Positions 8,531 to 17,855 of a DNA stretch of 64,000 bases are shown here, piece after piece. How positions within the stretch are numbered: position 1 is the first letter of the stretch; each line of letters opens with the position of its first letter. Source of the DNA: JADMJV01 sp964649085 (GTDB lineage Bacteria; Vulcanimicrobiota; Xenobia; Xenobiales; JADMJV01); contig CAZYPN010000009.1 of NCBI GenBank assembly GCA_964649085.1, positions 1 through 64,000 on the forward strand. Direction: 5' to 3'. The notes below the pieces were generated by a model. The model saw nothing but the letters and a program-made list of their open reading frames with translations. It was not told the origin of the DNA and searched no databases. A program made the position numbers and the translations under genes.

Positions 8531-9988
8531 CTAACGCTGCTCCAGAATCAGCTGACTGGCCTTATGGCCAATGGCGAAGCACAGGGCCTGGAGGTTGCCG
8601 CAAATCATCTCGGGCAACACCGAGGCATCGGCCACCGAGAGTCCCTCTACTCCCCGGACCCGCAACCGGGGGTCGACCACCGAAGCCTCGTCCGTGCCCA
8701 TTCGGGCAGTGCAGGCCAGGTGTCCCATAGGGTCGGTCCAGGCGGCTACCATCTCGAGCAACTCAGGGCCGCTTACCAGCGGAAAGGCTTCTTGGGTCAG
8801 CAGGCTTCCCCAGGCCGAAGTGGCAGCACAGGCCCGGCACCATTCTACCGACTCTACCAGAAGCTGGCGGTCTTCGGCCGCAGAGAGATACGCCGGGTCG
8901 AGAGCCGGGGGGCTGGCCGGGTCGGCGCTGGTGAGCCACAACCGGCCCCGGCTGCGAGGGCGGGTCAGAATGCCCTGCACCATGCAGCGCTGGGGATCGA
9001 GGGGCAGGTCTGGCTTCTGCCGGGGGGCGGCCCCGTGCACGTGATACTGCAAGGCCGGAAAAGGCGACTTCGTGTCGCTGCGCAAGAACAGCCCCGACTC
9101 GGGCAAAACACTGGGATGAGGGGTGGGCTCACGCAGCTCGAAAATGCAGGGGAAGGCCAGATGATCCTGAAGGTTCTGGCCCACTTCGGGAGCCTCGACC
9201 ACCACCTGAATGCCCAGTTTTTTCAAGGCAGCGGCCGGACCGATGCCCGACAGCATCAGAAGCTGGGGCGTGCCGATAGCGCCGGCAGAGAGCACCACTC
9301 GATCGGCACGCAACACTCGCCTTCCGTGTTGGGGGTGACGAACCTGGACGCCCACCACCCGAGCGTTTTCAACCAGCAGCTTTTCGGCCAGGGAGTCGGT
9401 GAACAATTGCAACTGCGGGCGAGCCTGCACGGGATGCAAAAAGGCCCTGGCGGCGCTGTTCCTCTGCCCGTCGGGCGCCAGCGTAAGCACATAAGGTCCG
9501 GCTCCGCCGTCCAGTTGTCCGCGATTGAAGTCCCAGCTGGAACTCGTGAGACCCAGCTCTTCAGCCCCGCGACAGAACCCCAGAGCTAGCGGGGAAAGCT
9601 GCTCGGGCAGGCGCGGATTCAGCCTGGCTTCTACGGCCTCGAAGCTGGGCACCAGCTCGCCATAGGTCCAACCGGGAATGCTCCAATGGTCATAGTCGGC
9701 CCCGTGGCCCCGCACGTAGACCAGCGAGTTCACCGAACTGCACCCCCCCACCACCCGGGCCCGATCCAGCCTGCGCCGACGCTGCTCCATAAAGGGCTGG
9801 GGTTGGGTTTCGTAGCTCCAGTTCAAACCGGAACTCAAGGCCTGCTGCCCGCACTGAGGGTTGCTGATCAGGGGAGAACGATCGCCGGGCCCGGCCTCGA
9901 TGAGGGCCACTCGAAGGCCGGCTTCGACCAGGCACCCGGCCAGCACACACCCGGAAGTACCCGCACCGATGACAAGGACGTCGCACAT
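8531..9988 (-). CDS. GMC-family FAD oxidoreductase (choline dehydrogenase-like)
   Basis: The 485-residue protein begins with the FAD-binding dinucleotide fold (VLVIGAGTSGCVLAGCL with the later EAGPGD) and contains the GMC signatures RVVGGCSSVNSLVYVRG and GAIGTPQLLMLSGIGP. The C-terminal active-site block reads MGHLACTARMG, then VVDPRLRVRGVEGLSVADASVLP and CGNLQALCFAIGHKAS. The catalytic histidine of the usual HPxGTxRMG is kept although neighbouring residues differ. These flavoenzymes oxidise alcohols or sugars. No signal peptide is present. It is the first gene of a unit with the GH10-methyltransferase fusion three bases downstream, which suggests action on a sugar or glycan product. Confidence 0.88.
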   Translation of the reverse strand: MCDVLVIGAGTSGCVLAGCLVEAGLRVALIEAGPGDRSPLISNPQCGQQALSSGLNWSYETQPQPFMEQRRRRLDRARVVGGCSSVNSLVYVRGHGADYDHWSIPGWTYGELVPSFEAVEARLNPRLPEQLSPLALGFCRGAEELGLTSSSWDFNRGQLDGGAGPYVLTLAPDGQRNSAARAFLHPVQARPQLQLFTDSLAEKLLVENARVVGVQVRHPQHGRRVLRADRVVLSAGAIGTPQLLMLSGIGPAAALKKLGIQVVVEAPEVGQNLQDHLAFPCIFELREPTPHPSVLPESGLFLRSDTKSPFPALQYHVHGAAPRQKPDLPLDPQRCMVQGILTRPRSRGRLWLTSADPASPPALDPAYLSAAEDRQLLVESVEWCRACAATSAWGSLLTQEAFPLVSGPELLEMVAAWTDPMGHLACTARMGTDEASVVDPRLRVRGVEGLSVADASVLPEMICGNLQALCFAIGHKASQLILEQR

Positions 9989-10108
9989 CGTCGGACCCTT
10001 CCCTTGCAGACATTCGCTTACCTGTTCCTGGTGCCAGGGGTTTCCAGCTTCTTTCAGGCCGGAGCCCTAGTCTGCAATCAGAACATCGAACCCAGGAGAC
10101 ACACGACA

Positions 10109-10528
10109 ATGAAACTCAGCCACATGCAGAGCAACGCCAAAGATCTGGTGCAAACCGTCATGAAGCGCTATCAGGACGTGAGAGCACTCGACGGAAACTC
10201 CACCGTCGACAAGAACCCGGCTACCGGCAAGGTCGAGGCCCAGATCGACGAGTGGAAAGTCAGTGCCGAGTTCGACTCAAACGGCGCCCCGGTGTCCTTC
10301 ACCATGGAGAGCCGCCAGCAACTCCCTCCCCCCGACAGAGAGGACGGGGCCTGGGAACGTCGCCATAGCTATTCGATCGTCAACGACAACGGCAAACAGC
10401 TTCTCACCTACGAATATCAAGGCCCCGATGGCTATGGAGGCGGATTTAACAGCAGCGAGTTCAAACAGGCTACGCTGGACCCTGCATCCGGGACACTTCT
10501 CGATTACGAGGAGTGGAATCGCCTCTAG
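10109..10528 (+). CDS. Hypothetical 139-residue protein
   Basis: The frame starts at an ATG preceded by AGGAG and encodes a hydrophilic, soluble-looking protein with no signal peptide or membrane segment. The first 40 residues are helical (MKLSHMQSNAKDLVQTVMKR); the rest alternates short strands such as KVEAQIDEWKVSAEF and HSYSIVNDNGKQLLTYEYQ, suggesting a small alpha+beta fold. It is not recognised as any family. It faces the GMC gene divergently and is convergent with the proline-rich membrane protein, 15 bases apart. Confidence 0.65.
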   Translation: MKLSHMQSNAKDLVQTVMKRYQDVRALDGNSTVDKNPATGKVEAQIDEWKVSAEFDSNGAPVSFTMESRQQLPPPDREDGAWERRHSYSIVNDNGKQLLTYEYQGPDGYGGGFNSSEFKQATLDPASGTLLDYEEWNRL

Positions 10529-10543
10529 GACGACTCCTGCTTG

Positions 10544-11968
10544 CTAAATTCCCGGCGCCGGAATCTGATACTGCGAGGGTGGCGGCGGCGGCGGATAGTA
10601 GGGCGCCGGCGGGGGCGGGTTGTATGGCGCCGGAGCCGGCCCGGGGTCGTTGTAGACGGGCTCGGGCGGAGGGGGGATCTTCTCCAAACGCACGGCCAGA
10701 TTGTGTTCCCCGGTCACCTTGATGTCTTTTACGAAGGTTTCGTAGCCGGGGGCCATGATCTTTAGCGTATAGCTACCCGGCTTGTCGGTCTGAACACGCA
10801 ACTGGCCCTCGCCCTGGTCGTCGAACTTGCCCTGACTGTTAAAGACATAGGCCTTGGCGGGAATATGTGGGGGGCTGATGTCCACCCTGACAATGCAAGG
10901 CTTGACCGTCGGCCGCGCAGGCGGTTCTTCCACCACCGGCTTGGGGGTAGGGGCGGGCCGAGGGGTGGCCACAGGACGGGGGGTAGGAGCCGGCTTCGGA
11001 GTTTCCAACGGAGGTGGCGGTGGGGCCGGGGTTGCGCTCGGCTCGACCACGGCCGAAGGGGTGGCTACGGGCTCGGGGGCTGTGGTTGCTACCGGTTCGG
11101 GAGCAACCGGGCTGGGGATTCCTGTGGCCGAGGGACTGGCCACCGGCGTAGCCGAGGCTACCGGGGTAAGGCTGGCAACGGGAGATGGCGTAGCCGAAGC
11201 CACCGCCGTGGGAGCGGCGCTGGCCACCGTGGTGGGAGTAGCTTGCGGCTTGGGCTTGGAACTGGCCCAGTAGGCCACTCCCAGGAAAGTCAGCCCAAAG
11301 ATGCCCACCAGCAACAGCGGACCGTGGGACGAGCGAGCGCGAGGCCGAACCGGACGGTTGGGCTCGACTTTGTCGACGGGCGTGGTCTCCTGGTCGTTCC
11401 AGGTTGCCCGCGCATCGGGCTGGACGCCCCCGCGAGTCGGCTCTTCCAAAGGCGGAGGAGGGCCCAGGGGCAGCTTGGGGGGCTCGGGAGGCTGCGGCAA
11501 AGACTGTCCGGCACGGTGCATTTCCGGGCCGGGAAGAAATCGCGGCATGGCCTCGGAGGGCGCCGCTTCCACAGCTTCGCTGGCTCCCGACTCGTGCAGC
11601 GCGACCCGCGGCGGAGGCCAGCCGCGAGGCACCACGCCCCCCGAAGATCCGTCGGGCGGGGGCGCCGCCGGACGCTGGGGCCGGGGAGGGATGGAAATGC
11701 CCGCCGCGCCGCCTTTCAACTCCAACTGCTGTAGCTCGATTTTCGAAGGCGAAGGCGGGGGGGGCGGAGGTGTTGGCGGCGCACCGGGGCGGCTCAGAGG
11801 CTGCAGCTTCAGGGGCGGAGGCAGCGAGCCCGAATTCTCCCCCGGCCGCAGAGGTACAGGCCGCGGAGCCGGAGCGAGCTCCCCGGTGGGCTCAGAAGAT
11901 TCGTCTGGTATTCGATCGGGCATCCTTAGAAGAAGCGTTCGCTGGCGCAACCTTTCTCTCCTCGCCAT
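10544..11968 (-). CDS. Proline-rich single-pass membrane protein with C-terminal PEGA-like domain
   Basis: The 474-residue protein has a long proline-rich cytosolic N-terminus, one transmembrane helix near residue 230 (PLLLVGIFGLTFLGVAYWAS), a low-complexity Pro/Ala/Thr/Val linker built on degenerate PVATP-type units, and a C-terminal domain of about 80 residues reading like PEGA (CIVRVDISPPHIPAKAYVF, then LRVQTDKPGSYTLKIMAPGYETF). It ends in a PPPP/Tyr-rich tail. PEGA domains occur at the cell surface and often follow kinase domains; none is present here. An alternative start 15 codons later is possible. It is divergent from aceE. Role unknown, perhaps an envelope-spanning adaptor. Confidence 0.72.
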   Translation of the reverse strand: MARRERLRQRTLLLRMPDRIPDESSEPTGELAPAPRPVPLRPGENSGSLPPPLKLQPLSRPGAPPTPPPPPPSPSKIELQQLELKGGAAGISIPPRPQRPAAPPPDGSSGGVVPRGWPPPRVALHESGASEAVEAAPSEAMPRFLPGPEMHRAGQSLPQPPEPPKLPLGPPPPLEEPTRGGVQPDARATWNDQETTPVDKVEPNRPVRPRARSSHGPLLLVGIFGLTFLGVAYWASSKPKPQATPTTVASAAPTAVASATPSPVASLTPVASATPVASPSATGIPSPVAPEPVATTAPEPVATPSAVVEPSATPAPPPPPLETPKPAPTPRPVATPRPAPTPKPVVEEPPARPTVKPCIVRVDISPPHIPAKAYVFNSQGKFDDQGEGQLRVQTDKPGSYTLKIMAPGYETFVKDIKVTGEHNLAVRLEKIPPPPEPVYNDPGPAPAPYNPPPPAPYYPPPPPPSQYQIPAPGI

Positions 11969-12085
11969 GCTGAAAAAGGCCCCGGGGCTTCAGCGAAAGG
12001 GGAGGCAGGGAAGGCAACGAAGGCGCTTGCGGACATTTATTGATAGGTTCGGCCCCGCCGAAACATGAGGAAGGAAGGTGACCCG

Positions 12086-14788
12086 ATGGACATCATCGAG
12101 GCCCCCACCAGTTCGCCGTTGAGTTCTCCGGACTGGAGCGACGAAGAGCTTCGGCAACTTGAAAGCCAGGAGTGGATCGACTCGCTGGACTACGTGCTGG
12201 AAAGCGGAGGCGCCCCCAGGGTGACCGAACTGCTCCAGGAACTCAGCCTTTACAGTCATCAGAAGGGTGTGCATCTACCCTTCTCGGCCAACACTCCCTA
12301 TATCAATACCATCCCTGCCGCCAAACAGCCCCCCTACCCCGGCAGCCGCGAGATCGAGCGACGCATCAAGAGTCTGATCCGCTGGAACGCCATGGCCATG
12401 GTGGTGCGTGCCAACCAGAACGATCTGGGCCTGGGCGGACACATTTCCACTTTCGCATCGGCCGCCTCGCTTTACGAAGTCGCCTTCAATCATTTCTTGC
12501 GCGGCAAGGACTACCACCGCTCTGGAGACATGGTCTACATCCAGGGGCACGCCTCGCCCGGCATCTACGCTCGTGCCTTCCTGGAAGGACGACTCAGTTC
12601 CGAGCAGCTGGAGAAGTTCCGCCAGGAACTCGCCGGGGGCATCTCATCCTACCCACACCCCTGGCTCATGCGTGGCTTCTGGGAGTTCCCCACGGTATCG
12701 ATGGGACTGGGACCCATTACAGCCATTTATCAGGCTCGTTACAACCGCTACCTGGAGAACCGTGGCCTGAAGCCTAAAGACGACTGCAAGGTGTGGGCCT
12801 TCCTCGGCGACGGCGAAACCGACGAACCCGAATCGCTGGGAGCCCTGACCCTGGCCTCGCGAGAGCGCCTGGATAACTTGATTTTCGTAATCAACTGTAA
12901 CCTCCAGCGCCTCGACGGCCCGGTGCGTGGCAATGGCAAAATCATTCAGGAACTCGAAGCCGCCTTCCGCGGAGCGGGTTGGAATGTGATCAAGGTCATC
13001 TGGGGCGACACCTGGGACGAACTCCTGCGCAACGACAAGCAAGGCCTGCTAGCCAAACGGGCGGGCGAAGTGGTCGACGGCGAGTTCCAAAAATACGTAG
13101 TCGAGTCGGGAGCCTACCTGCGCGAACACTTCTTTGGCAAAGACCCGCGCCTGGCCGAGATGGTCAAGGGCCTCTCGGATGACCAGTTGCAGAGGCTGCG
13201 GCGCGGCGGGCACGACCCCGAGAAGGTCTATGCCGCCTATCACGCGGCCGTGCGCCACAAGGGCCAACCCACCGTCATTCTGGCCAAGACCATCAAAGGT
13301 TATGGCCTGGGTGAAGCCGGTGAGGGTCGCAACATCACCCACCAGCAGAAGAAGCTCAACGTCGAGGAGATGAAGCAGTTCCGAACGCGCTTCGGTATTC
13401 CCATCTCCGACGACGCCATCGAGCACACCCCGTTCTACCGCCCTCCGGAAGACAGCCCCGAAATGCGCTATCTGCGTGAGCGGCGCAAGCAGCTCGGCGG
13501 CAGCCTGCCCCAGCGCATCGAGGTGTGCCCCAAGCTGCCGCAACCGGCACCCAGCATCTTTGACGAGTTTCACCAGGGGTCAAACGGGCGCGAACTGAGC
13601 AGCACCATGGCCTTTGTGCGCATCCTGACCCGCTTGCTCAAAGACCCGGGCATGGGCAAATACGTGGTCCCGATCGTCCCCGACGAGGCCCGAACCTTCG
13701 GCATGGAGTCCTTGTTCCGCCAGTGTGGCATCTACTCCAGCGTGGGTCAGCTGTACGACCCGGTCGACTCGGACAGCCTGCTCTACTACAAAGAGTCGAA
13801 AGACGGGCAGATCCTCGAAGAAGGCATTACCGAAGCCGGTTCGATGTCGAGCTTCGTAGCCGCAGGCACGGCCTATGCCACCCACGGGATTCCCACGGTG
13901 CCTTTCTTCATCTTCTACTCGATGTTTGGTTTCCAACGCATCGGCGACCTGATCTGGCTGGCCGCCGACGCCCGTTGTCGAGGCTTCTTATTAGGAGCCA
14001 CGGCCGGTCGCACCACGCTCAATGGCGAAGGATTGCAGCATCAAGACGGCCACAGCCCGGTTCTGGCCTACCCGGTGCCCAACCTGGCCTGTTACGATCC
14101 GGCCTATGCCTACGAACTGGCCGTGATCATCAAAGACGGACTCAAGCGGATGTATGAAGACCAGGAGTCCATCTTCTACTACCTCACGGTGTATAACGAG
14201 AACTTCGTTCAGCCCCCCATGCCCGAAGGCGCCGAAGAGGGCATCCTCAAGGGGATGTACCGTCTGCGTGCCAGCGAACTGAACAAGGACAAGCCCACGG
14301 CCCAATTGCTGGGCAGCGGTCCGCTGCTCAACGAGTCGGTCAAGGCTCAGGATATTCTCGAACAGAAGTATGGCATCGCCTCGGAGGTCTGGAGCGTAAC
14401 CTCGTATAAAGAGCTGCGCCGCGACGGCAAAGAGGTCGAGCGCCAGAACCTGCTGCAGGCCGACCAGCCTGCGCGCCAGGCCTATGTATCACAGTGTCTG
14501 GGCAACGACCCGGGGGTGGTCGTCGCCACCAGCGACTATCTCAAGCTGTTGCCCGACTCGCTGGCCCGCTGGATCGATAAGCCCCTGGTCAGCCTGGGCA
14601 CGGACGGCTTCGGCCGCAGCGACACCCGCAAGCGCCTGCGAGAGTTTTTCGAGGTCGACCATCGGTTTGTGGTGATCGGCGCTCTCGGCGAACTGGTTCG
14701 TCAGGGCAAGGTGAAGCCTGAAACCTATCGTCAGGCCATCAAAGACCTGGAACTGGACGTTAGCAAGCTCAATCCGATGATTTCTTAG
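12086..14788 (+). CDS. aceE: Pyruvate dehydrogenase E1 component, homodimeric
   Basis: This 900-residue protein is the thiamine-diphosphate E1 that decarboxylates pyruvate and reductively acetylates the lipoyl groups of AceF. The ThDP signature reads GDGETDEPESLGAL and ends NLQRLDGPVRGN; other AceE landmarks are HLPFSANTPYINTIP, GHASPGIYARAFLEGRL, AKTIKGYGLGEAGEGRNITHQ and the GLQHQDGHS segment in the transketolase-like half. Length and layout match the Gram-negative single-chain type rather than alpha2beta2. The start is the second ATG, preceded by AGGAAGGTG; the ATG at 12065 would add seven residues. It heads the aceE-aceF-lpdA operon. Confidence 0.96.
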   Translation: MDIIEAPTSSPLSSPDWSDEELRQLESQEWIDSLDYVLESGGAPRVTELLQELSLYSHQKGVHLPFSANTPYINTIPAAKQPPYPGSREIERRIKSLIRWNAMAMVVRANQNDLGLGGHISTFASAASLYEVAFNHFLRGKDYHRSGDMVYIQGHASPGIYARAFLEGRLSSEQLEKFRQELAGGISSYPHPWLMRGFWEFPTVSMGLGPITAIYQARYNRYLENRGLKPKDDCKVWAFLGDGETDEPESLGALTLASRERLDNLIFVINCNLQRLDGPVRGNGKIIQELEAAFRGAGWNVIKVIWGDTWDELLRNDKQGLLAKRAGEVVDGEFQKYVVESGAYLREHFFGKDPRLAEMVKGLSDDQLQRLRRGGHDPEKVYAAYHAAVRHKGQPTVILAKTIKGYGLGEAGEGRNITHQQKKLNVEEMKQFRTRFGIPISDDAIEHTPFYRPPEDSPEMRYLRERRKQLGGSLPQRIEVCPKLPQPAPSIFDEFHQGSNGRELSSTMAFVRILTRLLKDPGMGKYVVPIVPDEARTFGMESLFRQCGIYSSVGQLYDPVDSDSLLYYKESKDGQILEEGITEAGSMSSFVAAGTAYATHGIPTVPFFIFYSMFGFQRIGDLIWLAADARCRGFLLGATAGRTTLNGEGLQHQDGHSPVLAYPVPNLACYDPAYAYELAVIIKDGLKRMYEDQESIFYYLTVYNENFVQPPMPEGAEEGILKGMYRLRASELNKDKPTAQLLGSGPLLNESVKAQDILEQKYGIASEVWSVTSYKELRRDGKEVERQNLLQADQPARQAYVSQCLGNDPGVVVATSDYLKLLPDSLARWIDKPLVSLGTDGFGRSDTRKRLREFFEVDHRFVVIGALGELVRQGKVKPETYRQAIKDLELDVSKLNPMIS

Positions 14789-14797
14789 GAGTCTCCC

Positions 14798-16414
14798 ATG
14801 TCGATCGAACTTAAGATCCCCGATCTCGGGGAGAACATCTCCTCAGCCGGCGTCCTGGCTGTGCTCGTCAAACCTGGCGATACGGTGGGGCCGGAAACCC
14901 CTGTGCTGGAAATCGAGACCGATAAAGCCACCATCGAGGTTCCGGCCAACCTGAGCGGTCGCGTTGAAAAGATTCTCATTCAAGCCGGCGACAAAGCCGA
15001 GGTCGGTCAGGTCGTCATGATGCTCGAAGCCGGCGCCCCGGCTCGGGCAGAAGCACCGCCGCCGGTCGAAGCTCCGGCTGCACCACCACCCGCCGCCCCG
15101 GCGGCCTCCGCGGCCGCGGCCTCTTCGGGCGAAGCCCCGGTGTTGCTACCCGACCTGGGAGAGAACATCAAAGAAGCGGGGGTTCTGCAGGTGCTGGTCC
15201 AGACCGGCGACCGACTGAACCCCGACACACCGGTGGTCGAGATCGAAACCGACAAGGCCACCGTCGAAGTCCCGGCGGGCGTTTCGGGGGAGGTGCTTCA
15301 AGTACTGGTCAAACCCGGCGACAAAGCTCAGGTGGGCAAGCCCCTGCTGGTGGCGCGCATCACCGGGGCGGTGGCAGTAGCCGCCGAGCCCCCCCCTCAG
15401 GCTGCACCTCAGGCCGCAGCTGCCCCCGTGCCAGCGCGTACGCCCTCCAACGGAACTTCCAAGCCCATGGTCCCCCCCCAGCGCTCGTTGCGAGCCGTTC
15501 CGGCCAGCCCCTCGGTAAGGCGCCTGGCGCGCGAAATTGGCGTCGACGTGCAGGCGGTCAAGGGCAGCGGCCCTCGGGGCCGCATTCGCCACGAAGACGT
15601 CAAAGCTCACGCCCGCGTGCTGCTGAAGAATCCTGCGAAGGTTGCGGCGGCTGCGGCTGTTCCCGGCCCCTGGCGTCCAGCCCTGGTGGAACTGCCCGAC
15701 TTTACCCGATTTGGCAAGGTAGAGCGCGAGGCCATGACCACCATTCGCCGCAAAACCGCCGAGAACATGGCCATAGCCTGGGCCAGTATCCCCATGGTGA
15801 CCCAATTTGATAAGGCCGACGTCACCGACCTGGAGAAGTTGCGCCAAAAACTGGACCCGAAGGCCCGTCAGGCCGGGGGCAAACTGACGGTAACGGCCAT
15901 TCTGCTCAAAGTGTGTGCCAGCGCCCTGAAGAAATTCCCCAAGTTCAATGCCAGTATCGATCTGGCCAAGCAGGAAGTGGTCTACAAGAAGTATTTCAAC
16001 GTGGGCGTGGCGGTCGACACCGAGCGCGGATTGCTCGTGCCCGTGGTGAAGGGCGTCGAGGGCAAAAACATCTTCGAACTCTCGGCCGAGTTGCAGGGCC
16101 TGGCCGAGCGGGCCCGCAACCGCAAAGTGACCCCCGACGACCTGCAGGGCGCGTGCTTTACGATCACCAACCTCGGAGGCGTAGGGGGCACGGCTTTCAC
16201 TCCGATTGTCAACCCTCCCGAGGTGGCCATCCTTGGGGTGTCGCGTTCATCGGTTGAGCCCGTCTGGAGCGACGGCCAGTTTGTTCCGCGCACCCTGCTC
16301 CCCCTCAGCCTGTCCTATGACCATCGACTGATCGACGGCGCCGAGGCGGCGCGCTTTTTGCGCTTTGTCTGTGAAGCGCTGGAGAATCCGGCACTGCTGC
16401 TTTTCGAAGGGTAA
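14798..16414 (+). CDS. aceF: Dihydrolipoamide acetyltransferase (PDH E2) with two lipoyl domains
   Basis: The 538-residue E2 core protein carries two N-terminal lipoyl domains whose modified lysines are Lys43 and Lys153, both in EIETDKAT. Ala/Pro-rich swinging linkers separate them from a peripheral subunit-binding domain (SPSVRRLAREIGVDVQAVKG followed by GPRGRIRHEDV) and the catalytic domain, which ends with the active-site SYDHRLIDGAEAARFL. It transfers the acetyl group to CoA. An AGGAG site lies before the ATG, nine bases after aceE, and lpdA follows after two bases. Its lipoyl groups would depend on lipoate assembly such as lipM at 55.1 kb plus LipA, not in the window. Confidence 0.96.
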   Translation: MSIELKIPDLGENISSAGVLAVLVKPGDTVGPETPVLEIETDKATIEVPANLSGRVEKILIQAGDKAEVGQVVMMLEAGAPARAEAPPPVEAPAAPPPAAPAASAAAASSGEAPVLLPDLGENIKEAGVLQVLVQTGDRLNPDTPVVEIETDKATVEVPAGVSGEVLQVLVKPGDKAQVGKPLLVARITGAVAVAAEPPPQAAPQAAAAPVPARTPSNGTSKPMVPPQRSLRAVPASPSVRRLAREIGVDVQAVKGSGPRGRIRHEDVKAHARVLLKNPAKVAAAAAVPGPWRPALVELPDFTRFGKVEREAMTTIRRKTAENMAIAWASIPMVTQFDKADVTDLEKLRQKLDPKARQAGGKLTVTAILLKVCASALKKFPKFNASIDLAKQEVVYKKYFNVGVAVDTERGLLVPVVKGVEGKNIFELSAELQGLAERARNRKVTPDDLQGACFTITNLGGVGGTAFTPIVNPPEVAILGVSRSSVEPVWSDGQFVPRTLLPLSLSYDHRLIDGAEAARFLRFVCEALENPALLLFEG

Positions 16415-16416
16415 TT

Positions 16417-17841
16417 ATGGCAACGTTTGAAAAAAGCTCTCAACTGGTAGTCCTGGGCGGTGGCCCCGGGGGTTATGCCGCAGCCTTTATGGCGGCCGAT
16501 CTCGGCTTTGAGGTTACCCTTGTCAATCGCGAAAGCAACCCCGGTGGAGTCTGTCTCTACCGCGGCTGCATCCCTTCAAAAGCCTTTCTGCACGCTGCCA
16601 AAGTCATTCACGAGGCTAAGGAAGCCGCGGCGTTCGGAGTCTCATTTGGTGAACCCCAGCTCGACCTGGACAAACTGCGAGGCTGGAAGAAGAGCGTGGT
16701 CGAGCGATTGACCGGGGGCCTGGGCCAGATCGCCCGCCAGCGTAAAGTGCAATACCTTCATGGCGAAGGCAAGTTGCTCGATGCCCATCGCATGGCCGTC
16801 AAGCTCGACAATGGCGACGAGGGCGTGGTGCGCTTTGAGAAGCTCATTGTGGCCACGGGCTCACGTCCCGTGGTGCCGGCCATGTTCGCCATCGACTCGC
16901 CGCGGGTGATGGACTCCACCGGAGCTCTCGAAATGGAGGAAGTTCCTGGTGAGCTGCTGGTTATCGGCGGGGGCTATATCGGTCTGGAACTCGGCACCGT
17001 CTATGCCTCGCTGGGAAGTGCAGTCACCGTGGTGGAAGCCACTTCCGGGCTGCTTCCGGGGGCCGACCGCGATCTGGTGAAGGTGTTGCACCAGAGCCTG
17101 GAACCCAGGATGTCCCGCATGTTGCTCAACACCCGCGTCATGTCGCTCAAGGATACCGGGTCGGCCGTGCGTGTCCAGCTGCAACCTCAAGAAGGCGAAG
17201 CGTTCGAAGAAACCTTCGATCGGGTGCTGATTTCCATCGGTCGTCGTCCCAACACCGAGAATCTGGGCCTGGAACAAACTCGCATCGAAATTGATGGGCG
17301 GGGCTTCATCAAGACCGACGCTCAGGGACGCACCGCCGAGAGCCACATCTTTGCCATTGGCGACGTCAGCGGCGACCCCATGCTGGCTCATCGAGCCACC
17401 CATCAGGGGCGCCTTGCTGCCGAGGCGCTGCACGGAAGTAAAGCGGTGTTCGAACCGGTAGCCATTCCGGCCGTCGTGTTCACCGACCCCGAACTGGCCT
17501 GGGCCGGCCTCACGGAACAACAGTGCAAGGACCAGAACATTCGCCACTCGGTAGCCCGCTTTCCCTGGGCAGCCTCGGGCCGCGCGCTAACTCTGGATAA
17601 GCCCTCCGGGCTGACCAAAATGGTGATCGATCCGGAAACCGGAGCCCTGCTGGGGGTCGGCATCGTGGGCAGCGGCGCCGGCGAACTCATTGCTGAGGCC
17701 GTCCTGGCTCTGGAGATGGGGGCCCTGGCCGAAGACGTAGCCCTGTCGATCCACGCCCATCCCACCCTTTCAGAAACGGTGATGGAAACGGCCGACGTCT
17801 TTTTCGGCAAGAGCACCCACATTTATAAACCGAAACGTTAA
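16417..17841 (+). CDS. lpdA: Dihydrolipoyl dehydrogenase (E3)
   Basis: This 474-residue FAD flavoprotein reoxidises dihydrolipoyl groups of AceF and potentially of GcvH. It has the FAD-binding GGGPGGY motif, the redox disulphide Cys46/Cys51 in GGVCLYRGCIPSKAF, an NAD-binding GGGYIGLELG motif and the C-terminal catalytic HAHPTLSE at the dimer interface. Length and architecture are standard. It is the third gene of the PDH operon. The Leu-Tyr-Arg-Gly spacer between the cysteines differs from the commoner Leu-Asn-x-Gly. Confidence 0.95.
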   Translation: MATFEKSSQLVVLGGGPGGYAAAFMAADLGFEVTLVNRESNPGGVCLYRGCIPSKAFLHAAKVIHEAKEAAAFGVSFGEPQLDLDKLRGWKKSVVERLTGGLGQIARQRKVQYLHGEGKLLDAHRMAVKLDNGDEGVVRFEKLIVATGSRPVVPAMFAIDSPRVMDSTGALEMEEVPGELLVIGGGYIGLELGTVYASLGSAVTVVEATSGLLPGADRDLVKVLHQSLEPRMSRMLLNTRVMSLKDTGSAVRVQLQPQEGEAFEETFDRVLISIGRRPNTENLGLEQTRIEIDGRGFIKTDAQGRTAESHIFAIGDVSGDPMLAHRATHQGRLAAEALHGSKAVFEPVAIPAVVFTDPELAWAGLTEQQCKDQNIRHSVARFPWAASGRALTLDKPSGLTKMVIDPETGALLGVGIVGSGAGELIAEAVLALEMGALAEDVALSIHAHPTLSETVMETADVFFGKSTHIYKPKR

Positions 17842-17855
17842 CGACCGGGCCACCG

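Noticed and set aside
9686..10108. N-terminal extension of the 139-residue plus-strand protein
   Set aside because: It runs antisense through the start of the GMC oxidoreductase gene; the ATG at 10109 with AGGAG is the better start.
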